DNA of 28,942 nt from CAZFDT01 sp964518335 (GCA_964518335.1 CAZFDT010000064.1:1-28942), one strand, 5' to 3'; counted from the stretch's first letter, positions 15,875-24,707 are shown. Numbers and translations: made by a program. Notes: a model not told the origin generated them from the sequence alone.

Positions 15875-16845
15875 AACTCAAATCCCCTGAGCGAAAGGTT
15901 GTAGTCGGCATGCTCGCGGTTGACCGCCTCGGTGGCGCGGGCCTTGCCTCGCAGCAGGCACGACCATTGGTAGCGATGAAGGAATCGGCGGAACTGGGGG
16001 TCACCGTAACGTGGCTTGCGGGCGAGCATGCTGCGGACGTAGCCCCACCACATGGCCGCGCCGCCGAGGATGATCGGCGGGCGAGTCATGCGGAAGATCG
16101 CCGACGCGGTCATGTAAGCCAGGCCCGTACCCATGAAGTATTGCCCGTAGCCATGGCGAAGCCGGCCGGTGAGCCAGCCTTTGTGCGACGAGCCCATCGG
16201 TCGCAAATGAATGAAACGCAACGCCGGTTCGTCCCACGAGCAAGCGATCCAACCCATCATGCGGCAGCGGTGGCAGTCAATGCCGTCCCACATCACCTCG
16301 CGCACAAACCCGCCGATCTGCTCGAAGCACGCCGTGCGATAAAACTTGATCATGCCGACCGACATTTCGTCGCCGCAGGCCTCGGAGATCAGCTCGCCAT
16401 CGAAAGTCTTGTTGATATTCGATGGGCCCGGGAAATAGGGCTTTCCACTGCACGTTCCCAGTCGGGCATCGGCCTCCATGCGGCGCATCAACGCCTCGAA
16501 GTATCCTGCGGGAATATCCAGATCGAGGTCGAGCTTGCAGATGTACTCGAATGCACGCAGACTGCCATACTCGCGGTTGAGCGCATCGATCCCGACGTAG
16601 AACGTCTCGACGACGCCAGGCCCGACGCTGCGCGCCCCGCGGTCCTCGCGGCGGACCACGCGGATGAAGTCGTGCCTGGCGGCGTACTCGGAAAGAATGG
16701 CTGGCGTGCCGTCAGTGGACCCGTCATCGACGATGATCCAAAGGGCCGGCCGTACCGTCTGCGCAACGACGCTGTCGAGCGTGCGTCGCATGAACGCCGC
16801 CTCATCGCGGCAAGGACTGATGATGGCGTACCTTCGTGCGTTCAC
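15871..16845 (-). CDS. GT2 glycosyltransferase
   Basis: A 324-residue GT-A enzyme. YAIISPCRDEAAFM (6-19) and IIVDDGSTDGTP (37-48) form the nucleotide-binding half, YICKLDLDLDIP holds the acidic metal site, and REVMWDGIDCHRCRMMGW replaces the usual ED acceptor motif with WDGID. A moderately hydrophobic stretch near the C-terminus (ILGGAAMWWGYVRSML) may contact the membrane. The start is GTG 16845, overlapping the previous stop (GTGA), with AAGG seven bases upstream. Starting further upstream would produce an Arg/Pro-rich nonsense extension inside the asparagine synthetase gene. Sugar unknown. Confidence 0.85.
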   Translation of the reverse strand: MNARRYAIISPCRDEAAFMRRTLDSVVAQTVRPALWIIVDDGSTDGTPAILSEYAARHDFIRVVRREDRGARSVGPGVVETFYVGIDALNREYGSLRAFEYICKLDLDLDIPAGYFEALMRRMEADARLGTCSGKPYFPGPSNINKTFDGELISEACGDEMSVGMIKFYRTACFEQIGGFVREVMWDGIDCHRCRMMGWIACSWDEPALRFIHLRPMGSSHKGWLTGRLRHGYGQYFMGTGLAYMTASAIFRMTRPPIILGGAAMWWGYVRSMLARKPRYGDPQFRRFLHRYQWSCLLRGKARATEAVNREHADYNLSLRGFEL

Positions 16846-18761
16846 AGCGATACCTTGTGGCGCTCGCACCACCAAAGCAGGACAAACAGCGACCAGAGTC
16901 TCGACCAGTAGATGCCCGGCGCGCCGCTCTCGAAGGCGTGCCAGAGGCGGGCGACCGTGTCGGGATCGAGCCCTGCCCGGCCACAGAGGGCGCGGTCGTG
17001 CAGGGTGGCGTTGACGCGGTCGCGCAGGCCACGGCGGCACCACGTGTCGATCGGTAGCACGAACCCTGACTTGGGCCGGTCAAAGATCGCCGGGTCCAGC
17101 CCGTTCAGTGTCAGGTCGCGCAACAGTTGCTTCTTGCGCGCCGGGAAGAAACGACGATCAGGGGCCACTGCAGCGACTCGGGCGATGACCTCGTGGTCCA
17201 GCAGCGGGACACGCACCTCCAGGGCCACCGCCATGCTGGCCGCGTCCGTGTCGCGCATGAGGCGCTCGCCGATGAAGGAGGACAGCTCGAGCATGGTGAT
17301 GGCGTGCAGTGTGTCGTGACCGCCGACGAGGTCGAGCAGTTGTGCGTGAACATCACGGGGCAGGCCGATGGTGGTTCCGTTGGCGCTGAGGGTGCTGAGG
17401 CTTCGCAGCAGGGTCGGCGTGAACAGGCCGTACGATAACTGGTACAGCCGGACAAGATCGCCGCGCGCCGCCAAGGCATCAGGCAGCTTGCCCCAGCGGG
17501 TCTGGGGCGGCACGTCGGCGACGGCGGCGCCGGCCTTGACGCGCGACACTGCCTTGGCCGTGGCCCGCAGCAGCGGCTCAGGCACCGCCGACAGGCGCCG
17601 GCCCCACGCCATCGCCCGCGGAATATCCTCGAAACTGCGATACCCGCCGAAAAGCTCGTCCCCGCCTGTGCCCGCCAGCGCCACCGTCACGCCCGCCTCG
17701 CGCACCGCACGGCTGACGAAGTAGCTGTTGATGTGGTCGAACGTGGGCTGATCGATCGAGTCCAGTGCAGCGTCCAGTTGCGACTTGAACGTCGTCTCAC
17801 TCAGGCGGATGTCGGTGTGGCGCGTGTGCAGCGCCTCGGCGACGGCTCGGGCATAGCGCGACTCGTCGTACTCCTGCTCGTCGAAGCTGATGTTGAACGT
17901 GTGGACAGCGTCACCGGCGGTGCGCGACGCCAGCGCCGCCACCGCGCTGGAATCGACGCCGCCCGAAAGAAAGATGCCCAGCGGCACGTCGGCGAGCAGG
18001 CGCAGCTTGACCGCCTCGGCCAACTCCTGTCGCAACGCCGCCTCCGCGTCGGGCGCCTCGCTCGCGGCGGGAATTGACCAGTACCGCACGGGCTGGGGCA
18101 TCGGTTGACCGGCGTTAATGGCCACTTGTGTGCCCTGCGGCAGCAGGTGCAGCCCCTGGATGATCGTGCCCGGCCCGACAACGAACCCGTGCCACAGGTA
18201 CGTCGCCAGCCCCGTCGCATCGATCCGTCGCTCGAACAGATCGGTGGCCAGCAGCGCCCGCAATTCCGAGGCGAATACGAACGTCGCGCCTCCATCGGGT
18301 CGAGCCACGTGGCCGTAATACAAAGGCTTGATGCCCACGCGATCGCGGGCCAGGTGCAGTGTCTGGCTCCTCGGGTCCCAGATGGCATAGGCGAACATAC
18401 CGCGGAAGCGATCGACGCAGGCAGGCCCCCACTGCACGTAGGCCTTGAGGATCACCTCGGTGTCGCAGTCGGAGCTAAAGGCCCATCCATGCTGCTGCAG
18501 TTGACTGCGAATCGCGTGGTAGTTGTATACCTCGCCGTTAAACACGATGGCGCAGCCTGACCGCGGCTCGAGCATCGGCTGGGCCCCGGCGGGAGACAGA
18601 TCGAGGATGGCCAGCCGTCGCTGGGCGAGCACGACGCTGCTGCCATCCTGCCAGAACCCGTTGGCGTCGGGCCCGCGATGTTTCTGCGCCAGGTCGGCGC
18701 AACGAATCGCCTCGACGATCCGCTCGTCCACGAAACCCACAGCTCCCGCGATGCCGCACAT
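16842..18761 (-). CDS. asnB: Glutamine-hydrolysing asparagine synthetase, AsnB family
   Basis: A 639-residue two-domain amidotransferase. Cys2 of MCGIAGA is the N-terminal nucleophile that hydrolyses glutamine. HRGPDANG (28-35), RLAILDLSPAGAQPM and FNGEVYN (74-80) complete the glutaminase site. The synthetase domain has the ATP loop SGGVDSS (266-272) and GTGGDELFGGY, the pyrophosphate/aspartate region. VALEVRVPLLDH and KSGFVLPIDTW follow as expected. In glycan clusters AsnB-like enzymes often amidate a sugar carboxylate (for example a uronic acid) instead of aspartate; context makes that likely but unproved. The ATG directly abuts the previous stop (TAGATG), with AGGGAG nine bases upstream. 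Confidence 0.9.
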   Translation of the reverse strand: MCGIAGAVGFVDERIVEAIRCADLAQKHRGPDANGFWQDGSSVVLAQRRLAILDLSPAGAQPMLEPRSGCAIVFNGEVYNYHAIRSQLQQHGWAFSSDCDTEVILKAYVQWGPACVDRFRGMFAYAIWDPRSQTLHLARDRVGIKPLYYGHVARPDGGATFVFASELRALLATDLFERRIDATGLATYLWHGFVVGPGTIIQGLHLLPQGTQVAINAGQPMPQPVRYWSIPAASEAPDAEAALRQELAEAVKLRLLADVPLGIFLSGGVDSSAVAALASRTAGDAVHTFNISFDEQEYDESRYARAVAEALHTRHTDIRLSETTFKSQLDAALDSIDQPTFDHINSYFVSRAVREAGVTVALAGTGGDELFGGYRSFEDIPRAMAWGRRLSAVPEPLLRATAKAVSRVKAGAAVADVPPQTRWGKLPDALAARGDLVRLYQLSYGLFTPTLLRSLSTLSANGTTIGLPRDVHAQLLDLVGGHDTLHAITMLELSSFIGERLMRDTDAASMAVALEVRVPLLDHEVIARVAAVAPDRRFFPARKKQLLRDLTLNGLDPAIFDRPKSGFVLPIDTWCRRGLRDRVNATLHDRALCGRAGLDPDTVARLWHAFESGAPGIYWSRLWSLFVLLWWCERHKVSL

Positions 18762-19979
18762 CTACTGCCGCTCCCTGATCGCCTGCGCCAGCAGCGCTTC
18801 GAGCTGCCTCGCGTTGGCGGCCGCGTCGTGGTGCTGGCGCACCCGCAAGGCCCCGGCCGCACCCCAACCTGACAGTTTATCGGGCGTCGTCGTGATGACG
18901 ATACGAATCGCCGCCATCAATTCATCGACCGATCCCGGCGGCGTCAAGAGTCCGCAGACGCTCGGCTCCACCAGCTCGGGTATGCCCGCCACGTACGTGC
19001 TTACCACCGGACGATGCAGCGCCAGCGCCTCCATCAACACGATCGGCAAGCCCTCGGCGAAGCTCGGCAGCACCAGTGCGCGGCTGCGAACAATCTCCTG
19101 CCGCACACGGTCACTGTCCTGCCAACCTAGAAGCGTCACGGCCTCGCCCAGTCCATGACGCGCCACAACCGCTTCGATGTCCGAGCGGGCAGGTCCGTCG
19201 CCGATCATGGTCAACTCGACGCGCACGCCCTCCTGCCGGAGGCGGCCCAGGGCCTCAACGAGCAGCACAGCGCCCTTTTCGGGAGACAGTCGGCCGACAA
19301 AAACGAGCCGCGACTCGACGGGCACGGGTGTCGCCTGCTGATCGAGAAACGACCCATCCAGGCCGCAGCGCACCACGTGCAGGCGAGGCCACACGTCCGG
19401 CGGCGTGAGCATCATGCCCTGGCTTCGGCCGAACTCCGCGATGAACACGGTGAACGCCGCTCGACGCATCTTCTCGGGCAACGCCCAGCGCATCGGCTCG
19501 ACAAAGTCGTGCGGGCCATGCACCGTCATGCTCCACGTGACGTCAGCGAGCACCGCGGCGAGCATGGCTACGGTGGCGGAATTCATGCCGATGTGATTGT
19601 GCAGATGCCCAATGCGCCGCTGGGCGATGCGACGGGCGAGATACGCGGCCTCGACGAGATAGATCCACTGCAGCAACGTCGTCTTCAGGCCCGGTGAACG
19701 CGTTCGCCAGGCCAGGGCGGCGGCGCGTGCCATGCGCACGGGATGCGAACAGCTGCAGAGGACGAAGGCTGCAAGCAACGCCGGTGGACCGGCGTCGAGG
19801 ATGTAATCGGTGGCGGCCTGTTCGGCGCGGACTTCGTCGCTGACATTGTGCTCTGCCTCGGGACGTCGCGTCGAGAACGTGTGGACGGTGTGGCCGCGCT
19901 GGCGCAGTTGCCCCACCTCCTGACGGATGAAGGTGTCGCTGGCGCGGCCGTACTGACTGGTGAGATACCCGAGAATCAT
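18762..19979 (-). CDS. GT4 glycosyltransferase, colanic-acid type
   Basis: A 405-residue GT-B enzyme. MILGYLTSQYGRASDTFIRQE resembles the WcaL/AmsK type N-terminus (where TFIxxE is a hallmark). HLHNHIGMNSATVAML and MTVHGPHDF are mid-domain motifs. RLVFVGRLSPEKG opens the donor domain, and SFAEGLPIVLMEALALHRP is the EX7E nucleotide-sugar motif. The ATG at 19979 overlaps the previous stop (ATGA), so the longer frame to 20237 is rejected. It is less related to the other two GT4 proteins than they are to each other. Its likely role is extension of the lipid-linked repeat unit. Confidence 0.88.
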   Translation of the reverse strand: MILGYLTSQYGRASDTFIRQEVGQLRQRGHTVHTFSTRRPEAEHNVSDEVRAEQAATDYILDAGPPALLAAFVLCSCSHPVRMARAAALAWRTRSPGLKTTLLQWIYLVEAAYLARRIAQRRIGHLHNHIGMNSATVAMLAAVLADVTWSMTVHGPHDFVEPMRWALPEKMRRAAFTVFIAEFGRSQGMMLTPPDVWPRLHVVRCGLDGSFLDQQATPVPVESRLVFVGRLSPEKGAVLLVEALGRLRQEGVRVELTMIGDGPARSDIEAVVARHGLGEAVTLLGWQDSDRVRQEIVRSRALVLPSFAEGLPIVLMEALALHRPVVSTYVAGIPELVEPSVCGLLTPPGSVDELMAAIRIVITTTPDKLSGWGAAGALRVRQHHDAAANARQLEALLAQAIRERQ

Positions 19980-20929
19980 GCGTCCACGGTCGCACGGGCG
20001 ACCGCCTGATCGAACGTGTACCGCGGCGTCCACTGCAGCGCCTCGCGCAGACGACGATTGGACCAGCGCACAGGCTTGTGCAGGGCCTCGAACAGTTGCG
20101 GCTGCAGAAAATACGGCAGGCGCGTCGATCCCCCGGTCAACAGCGAGGCGGTGCGAGCTTTGAGCATGCCTACGCCGTAAGGCGCCGGGACGCGGATGCC
20201 CCCGCGTCTGCGGCAGATGACGTCGGCATAGCGCCACGTAGTCGCCTGCGGATCGTCGATGACGTTGACGATCACCTCGTCGCCGTCGCGTTCGGCGGCG
20301 CGGGCAAAGGCCTGCGCCGCGTTTTCGACATACACAATGCGAATCATCGCCGAGGGGGCGAACACCAGTTGCAGTGGACCGATGCGCTTACCGACGAGAA
20401 ACTCGCCCCAGACGCCACGACCCCAGATGACCGCCGGCCGCAGCACGGTGAGACCCCAGCCGTGCTCGCGCGCCATGTGGCGCACGAGGCATTCCTGGGC
20501 CGTCTTGGACGCTGCATAGGCGCCCAGGCGATGGGCCGTGGATTCATCGAGGACGGGGCTGTCCTCGCTCACCTCGTCGCCCAGGCGAGACCAGTCGTAC
20601 ACGCTGAAACTGCTCGTGTGAACGATGCGCCGGCATCCGGTGCGGGCCATGGTGTCGAGAAGGCGGCGCGTGCCTTCGACGGTGACGCGCATCATTTCGT
20701 CGAAGCTGCCGCGCATCAGCGAGGCCAGGTGAACCATCACATCCACGCCATCGAACGCTTTGTCGAGATGGTCCGAGGTCAACAGATCGGCGGTGAACTG
20801 TTCCACGCCATCCATCGCGCGCACGGGCGGGGCGCGATCGAGCACGCGCACGGCACGGCCCGCCTCGCGCAGGGCGGCCACGACGTGGCTGCCGACGAAT
20901 CCGTTGCCGCCTGTCACCAATGCCTTCAT
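19976..20929 (-). CDS. Extended-SDR NAD-dependent epimerase/dehydratase
   Basis: A 317-residue extended SDR. TGGNGFVGS (6-14) is the NAD loop, DLL near residue 48 is the adenine-side Asp, HTSSFSVYD carries the active-site Ser, and YAASK (138-142) is the catalytic YxxxK. VLRPAVIWGRG is the conserved substrate-side strand. It probably epimerises or dehydrates a nucleotide sugar, or reduces a lipid-linked one. It differs substantially from the SDR at 9650-10699. AGGGA lies eight bases before ATG 20929, and four bases separate it from the Gfo/Idh/MocA gene. Confidence 0.88.
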   Translation of the reverse strand: MKALVTGGNGFVGSHVVAALREAGRAVRVLDRAPPVRAMDGVEQFTADLLTSDHLDKAFDGVDVMVHLASLMRGSFDEMMRVTVEGTRRLLDTMARTGCRRIVHTSSFSVYDWSRLGDEVSEDSPVLDESTAHRLGAYAASKTAQECLVRHMAREHGWGLTVLRPAVIWGRGVWGEFLVGKRIGPLQLVFAPSAMIRIVYVENAAQAFARAAERDGDEVIVNVIDDPQATTWRYADVICRRRGGIRVPAPYGVGMLKARTASLLTGGSTRLPYFLQPQLFEALHKPVRWSNRRLREALQWTPRYTFDQAVARATVDA

Positions 20930-20933
20930 CGTG

Positions 20934-22061
20934 TCAGTCCCTGGCCCACGGCATGGGCTCGATCGGATCGAACGTGCTGCACAGTGTGTGCGTGCAACTG
21001 TCGTGCATGGCGTGATGGATCGCCAGCGACAGTTCCGTCACGTGCAGGGCGAACCGGCCGTCCAGCCGGCAGCGGCGCTTCTGCTGGATCGCCTCGGCCA
21101 GCTCGGCGACGCCGCGGGCAAAGTCGATGGTTTGCGCACCGCCGCTGCGCGGGCGAGGCATGCCGCTGCGCACTCGGCGGATGCGCCTGCGCCACGGGCT
21201 GAGCATCGAGCGGCGACGGATGGTGATCCACGGCCGCAGATAGACCGGCGACTCGATGGACCAGCTTTCACCTGTGTACAGCACGCCCTTGTCGCCGATG
21301 ACGCGGAACCGGTGATCGTGCGGGGCGACGATGCTGTTGGTCATGCGTGCGACGACTCCGTCATCGAAGCGGATGCAGGCGACGCTGAAGTCTGGAGCGC
21401 TGCAGTTGGCTGGCACATCCTCCTTGTCGTCCACCAGCACGCTGGAGAACGCGGTGACACTGCGCGCGGGGCCAAACATCGCCGCCAGCCACGTCAGGCA
21501 ATAGCCGGCATGCTCCAGCGTGCAGCCGACCTCGAATTCGTCGCGGTAGGGCCATGGATTGCCCGAGGCGCTGAACCATTTGCGGTAGGCGAATCGCGGC
21601 ACGAAACCTTCGTCCATCTCCGCATAGACCAGCCGCACTCGCCCCGCGGCGCCGGAGCGCACGGCCTTCCACATCGTCTGCGCCGTCTCGCCCAGCAACG
21701 TGCAGGGCGCCCCAGCGAGGTAAAGCCCCTTGTCGGCGGCGTGGCTGACAAGCTGCTGCGCCTGTTCGAAAGTCATCGCCAGCGGTTTTTCACTGTAAAC
21801 GTGCTTGCCGGCGTCGAACGCCATCATCGTCACGTCGAAGTGGCTGCGCGGGTTGGTGAGGTTCACCACGATCGTCGCGTCATCGTCTTCCAGCAGATGC
21901 TGCAACGACTCGTAGGCCCGCGCGCCGTGGCGCGCCGTGAATCGCCGCAGCCGCTGCGCGTCGCGGTCGAACACGCCTGCGACCTCCAGCGAGGGGTGCA
22001 ACGACATGGTCGCCATGTAAAGGTCAGCGACGAACCCGCAGCCGACGATGGCGATCTTCAT
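20934..22061 (-). CDS. Gfo/Idh/MocA-family oxidoreductase
   Basis: A 375-residue two-domain dehydrogenase. MKIAIVGCGFVADLY has the N-terminal dinucleotide loop (GCGFVA), NLTNPRSHFDVTM and KHVYSEKPLA (EKP at 91-93) are the hallmark motifs of the family, where the Lys is catalytic. The C-terminal domain carries CTLEHAGYCLTWL with the His expected near the active site. The last 60 residues include an Arg-rich stretch (WRRRIRRVR) that is less typical. Members oxidise or reduce sugar hydroxyls, often as nucleotide-sugar C3 dehydrogenases in glycan clusters. GGGAGG lies eight bases before ATG 22061, which overlaps the previous stop (ATGA). Confidence 0.88.
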   Translation of the reverse strand: MKIAIVGCGFVADLYMATMSLHPSLEVAGVFDRDAQRLRRFTARHGARAYESLQHLLEDDDATIVVNLTNPRSHFDVTMMAFDAGKHVYSEKPLAMTFEQAQQLVSHAADKGLYLAGAPCTLLGETAQTMWKAVRSGAAGRVRLVYAEMDEGFVPRFAYRKWFSASGNPWPYRDEFEVGCTLEHAGYCLTWLAAMFGPARSVTAFSSVLVDDKEDVPANCSAPDFSVACIRFDDGVVARMTNSIVAPHDHRFRVIGDKGVLYTGESWSIESPVYLRPWITIRRRSMLSPWRRRIRRVRSGMPRPRSGGAQTIDFARGVAELAEAIQQKRRCRLDGRFALHVTELSLAIHHAMHDSCTHTLCSTFDPIEPMPWARD

Positions 22062-23122
22062 ACCTGCGCCCTCCCCGAAGCGGCAGGCTGCGGCGCCTTG
22101 TACTCGACGAGGACGGTGGTGCGCCCGCGTGCCCGGTCTCGCAGGTACTGCAGTTGTCCCTGCATCTGGGCGAACTTGCCGAGGAATCCCAGCCAGGCGT
22201 ATCGCATCGCGTCGCTCCAGCCCAAACCGCGGCGATGGCCCGACAGCGCCTGCCTCGCCATCTGAGCGAGCGGCATGAGAACGACGATGACAAGCGCGAT
22301 CGCGGCGACGACCGCGCCGCCGATCATGCCGGCAATCAGGGTGCAGCCAAGCACGGCCAGCGGCCAACCCAGTGCCCAGCGCCTCGTCCGCGCAACGATC
22401 GGGCCAAAGGGATTGTCCGATCCATGCCCGAACCGGCTGGCCACATCAAGCGAGCCGCGACCCGTCCGAACGTCGCGTCGCCACCACTGCGACAGCCGCG
22501 TGATCGCCGCGTCGTGAAGGGTCATGTCGTGATCGATTCGCTGCAGTGACCAGCCCGCGGCGCGCAGTCGCATGCACAATTCCGGCTCCTCGCCGGCGGC
22601 GATCGTCGCATCGTATGGTCCCGCCTGCTGCAGCGCCTCGACCCGCAGCATCACATCCCCACCACAGGCCGTCGCAGGCCCCACCGGCGTATCCCACTCC
22701 AGGTCAATCAGCCGGTTATAGACCGACGCTTCCGGATGGCGCTCGCGCCGGCGGCCGAACACGGCGGCGAGCCTGGTGTCGGCATCCATCGCGGCAGCCG
22801 CTGCAGTGATCCAACCTCCGGCCAGCTCACAGTCGCCGTCGATGAACTGCACCAGCTCCATCGCCGGCCAGCGCTGCCGCAGCCGTTCATACCCGGCGTT
22901 GCGAGCCCGAGCCGCAGTGAACGGCTGGACCAGGTCCAGCGCCACCACCTCCACGCCCATCGACCGCGCCATCGCCACGCTGTCATCACTCGATCCGCTG
23001 TCCACATAGACGACCGCCGTCAGTTCGGACACTGCGGCGCGCAGTGCTCTGGCCAGGCGGTCGCCTTCGTTGCGGCCGATGAGGACGGCCCCGACACGGT
23101 CTCGAAGCGGGGTTGCGCTCAT
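22058..23122 (-). CDS. GT2 glycosyltransferase with C-terminal membrane segments
   Basis: A 354-residue GT2 enzyme. VGAVLIGRNEGDRL (10-23) and VVYVDSGSSDDS are the nucleotide-binding motifs, FIDGDCELAGGWI holds the metal-binding DGD, and GEEPELCMRLRAAGW is the ExxE/ED acceptor region. Two hydrophobic segments near residues 250-290 indicate membrane attachment, after which VMPLAQ-like and basic residues follow. It resembles family members that act on lipid-linked acceptors. ATG 23122 overlaps the previous stop (ATGA); the open frame extends to 23266 but that part is Arg/Gly-rich shadow of the acetyltransferase gene. Confidence 0.86.
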   Translation of the reverse strand: MSATPLRDRVGAVLIGRNEGDRLARALRAAVSELTAVVYVDSGSSDDSVAMARSMGVEVVALDLVQPFTAARARNAGYERLRQRWPAMELVQFIDGDCELAGGWITAAAAAMDADTRLAAVFGRRRERHPEASVYNRLIDLEWDTPVGPATACGGDVMLRVEALQQAGPYDATIAAGEEPELCMRLRAAGWSLQRIDHDMTLHDAAITRLSQWWRRDVRTGRGSLDVASRFGHGSDNPFGPIVARTRRWALGWPLAVLGCTLIAGMIGGAVVAAIALVIVVLMPLAQMARQALSGHRRGLGWSDAMRYAWLGFLGKFAQMQGQLQYLRDRARGRTTVLVEYKAPQPAASGRAQV

Positions 23123-23736
23123 GCAGGACTCGCCGGTGGCGGCAGCGTCTTGACCACTTTGGCGGGCAGGCCCACCGCCACGCTGCGCGGCGGGATGTCC
23201 TGCAGCACCACGGCGTTGGCGCCGATCACGCTGCCCTCGCCCACCGTGATGTTGCCGAGAATGCACGCTCCGCAGCCGATATCCACGCCGCGCTCGATGA
23301 CGGGCAGCTCGAAGTTGTGGTTCGTGCGGGCCACGCCGAAGGTCGTGTTCTGACGTATCTGCACGTCATCACCGATGGCAGCGGCGTGAAGGATCATGCC
23401 TCCGTGATGCCAGATGCGGACGCGTCGCCCCAGGCGGACGGTATACGGCAGGCTGATACCGCAGGTCCACTCGACGCTTTTGTAGAGAACTTTGTAGAGC
23501 AGCGAGAACGGCAGACGCAGCAGTTTCGGGCGGATCGCCATACGCCAGTTGCCCAGGCGGTGAACGGCGACGGCCCAGAACCCCTGTTCGAGCCAGTCGC
23601 CGTCGTGCGTGCGCAGATCCTCGCGGAGCAGAGCCCACAGCGACATGTCCGGCGGGTTCTGGTTGGCGCGCCCGGCGACGTGCTCGGGCAGGGGGCGGCG
23701 ATCCTCGTGGGCCACTGCAGCGGTGGATGAGCTCAT
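23119..23736 (-). CDS. Serine-acetyltransferase-like hexapeptide enzyme
   Basis: A 205-residue protein with an N-terminal helical region (about 30-95, WALLREDLRTHD, VAVHRLGNW) and a C-terminal left-handed beta-helix. RIWHHGGMILHAAAIGDDVQI, IGCGACILGNITVGEGSVI and GANAVVLQDIPPRSVAVG are hexapeptide repeats with the capping loop of serine acetyltransferases. It is shorter than CysE and in this setting more likely acetylates a sugar amino or hydroxyl group. ATG 23736 is chosen because GGAG lies nine bases upstream and it overlaps the previous stop (ATGA). Confidence 0.86.
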   Translation of the reverse strand: MSSSTAAVAHEDRRPLPEHVAGRANQNPPDMSLWALLREDLRTHDGDWLEQGFWAVAVHRLGNWRMAIRPKLLRLPFSLLYKVLYKSVEWTCGISLPYTVRLGRRVRIWHHGGMILHAAAIGDDVQIRQNTTFGVARTNHNFELPVIERGVDIGCGACILGNITVGEGSVIGANAVVLQDIPPRSVAVGLPAKVVKTLPPPASPA

Positions 23737-24692
23737 GATCGCACACTCCATGGCAGGAGGTTGTACCGGACATAGTCGCCGATGAGGTGCGGCGGGTCGC
23801 TGTGCGTGCGACCGCGCACCACGTCCATGGCGCGAGCGGCCAGGCGAGACCCGACCCACGCCAGATCGACCAGCAGTTTACGCAGCCGGCCGTGGTGCAT
23901 CAGGAGGTAGCGGCGGCGCGAGTCGAACCAGTAGCGAGGCCGGCGCTTGAGCGGTCGCTTGATATCGGTGACGCCCGAGGCCTGGCCGACGAGGTGGACG
24001 ACGCGGCTGTCGGGCACGTACCAGCAGGGCCAGCCGGCGCGGGCGGCGCGACGGCAGAAGTCCACCTCCTCGTAATACATGAAATACGCTTCGTCGAGTA
24101 GGCCGATCGCGTCAAGTACCTCGCGGCGAATGATCATGCTGGCCCCGGCCACCCAGTCGGTGGCGCATGCGGCCGTGGGCGGGGGCGGTGCCGTAGCGTA
24201 GCGGCTCAGCAGGCGCGTCAACGGCCCGAAGCGCACGCCCTCTTCGACCTCGCCCCACAGGCAGGGAAAGCGGAACGCCGAGCGCTGCGGCGTGCCGTCG
24301 GGGTCTTCCAGACGACTGCCGGCAATGCCGACGTGGGGATGCTCATGCATGAATCGCACCAGTTCGGCGATCGCGCCGGGCCGCACGATCGTGTCGGGGT
24401 TGAGCAGCAGCACGAACCGGGGTGGATCGTCGGTCGCCAGCGCCGGCCGGATCGCAGCGTTGTTGCCGTAGGCGAATCCGCCGTTTGTTTCCAGCGGCAC
24501 GATCGACGCCCAAGACGTCCAACCGCGGTCGGCGAGCAAGGCGCCCAAACGGGCTACGGAATCATCGCCCGAAGCGTTGTCGGTGACGACCACGCGATCC
24601 TGCGCCGGATCGATCTCGTGCTGCAGTGACACCAGGCAGTCCTCGACGAGGCCAGCGGTGCGATAATTGACGATGACGACGAGAGCGCGCAT
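23733..24692 (-). CDS. GT2 glycosyltransferase, WbbL rhamnosyltransferase-like
   Basis: A 319-residue GT2 enzyme. LVVIVNYRT (4-12), VTDNASGDDS, ETNGGFAYGNN (68-78) and LLNPDT (96-101) form the donor site typical of rhamnosyltransferases of the WbbL group. AYFMYYEEVDFCRRAARAGW is the acceptor/base motif. The C-terminal part is basic (KRPLKRRPRYWFDSRRRY), the feature by which these enzymes sit on the membrane. A 15-bp gap separates it from the sulfotransferase gene, and no clear Shine-Dalgarno precedes ATG 24692. Confidence 0.88.
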   Translation of the reverse strand: MRALVVIVNYRTAGLVEDCLVSLQHEIDPAQDRVVVTDNASGDDSVARLGALLADRGWTSWASIVPLETNGGFAYGNNAAIRPALATDDPPRFVLLLNPDTIVRPGAIAELVRFMHEHPHVGIAGSRLEDPDGTPQRSAFRFPCLWGEVEEGVRFGPLTRLLSRYATAPPPPTAACATDWVAGASMIIRREVLDAIGLLDEAYFMYYEEVDFCRRAARAGWPCWYVPDSRVVHLVGQASGVTDIKRPLKRRPRYWFDSRRRYLLMHHGRLRKLLVDLAWVGSRLAARAMDVVRGRTHSDPPHLIGDYVRYNLLPWSVRS

Positions 24693-24707
24693 GGTTGCGG
24701 TGAACGG

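Larger units (their letters stand above)
1011..24628. repeat. Iterated 11-bp motif YCACTGCAGCR, 11 copies
   Basis: The 9-base core CACTGCAGC lies on the plus strand at 1011, 3357, 13442, 17166, 19666, 20031 and 23713, and on the minus strand with leftmost bases at 10343, 22540, 22800 and 24620. Every copy has a pyrimidine before and a purine after the core. All copies lie inside genes but in different frames (Ala-Ala-Val, Leu-Gln-Trp, His-Cys-Ser, Ser-Leu-Gln, Thr-Ala-Ala), so protein sequence does not explain it. The core contains the palindrome CTGCAG. The span given covers the outermost copies. Confidence 0.6.

Noticed and set aside
4406..21410. Near matches AACTGCAGC (six copies)
   Set aside because: Most read as Leu-Gln (CTG CAG) or Asn-Cys-Ser with preferred codons, so codon use explains them better than a DNA signal. 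I kept them out of the YCACTGCAGCR count.
20760..22265. Plus-strand open frame of about 500 codons
   Set aside because: It crosses two convincing minus-strand genes and their junction; composition is that of antisense reading in a GC-rich genome.
2671..24359. GCGATCGC (HIP1-like octamer) occurrences, about seven seen
   Set aside because: Only modestly above a simple composition estimate, and GAT/ATC/CGC codons in GC-rich genes account for much of it. Not kept as an iterated signal.
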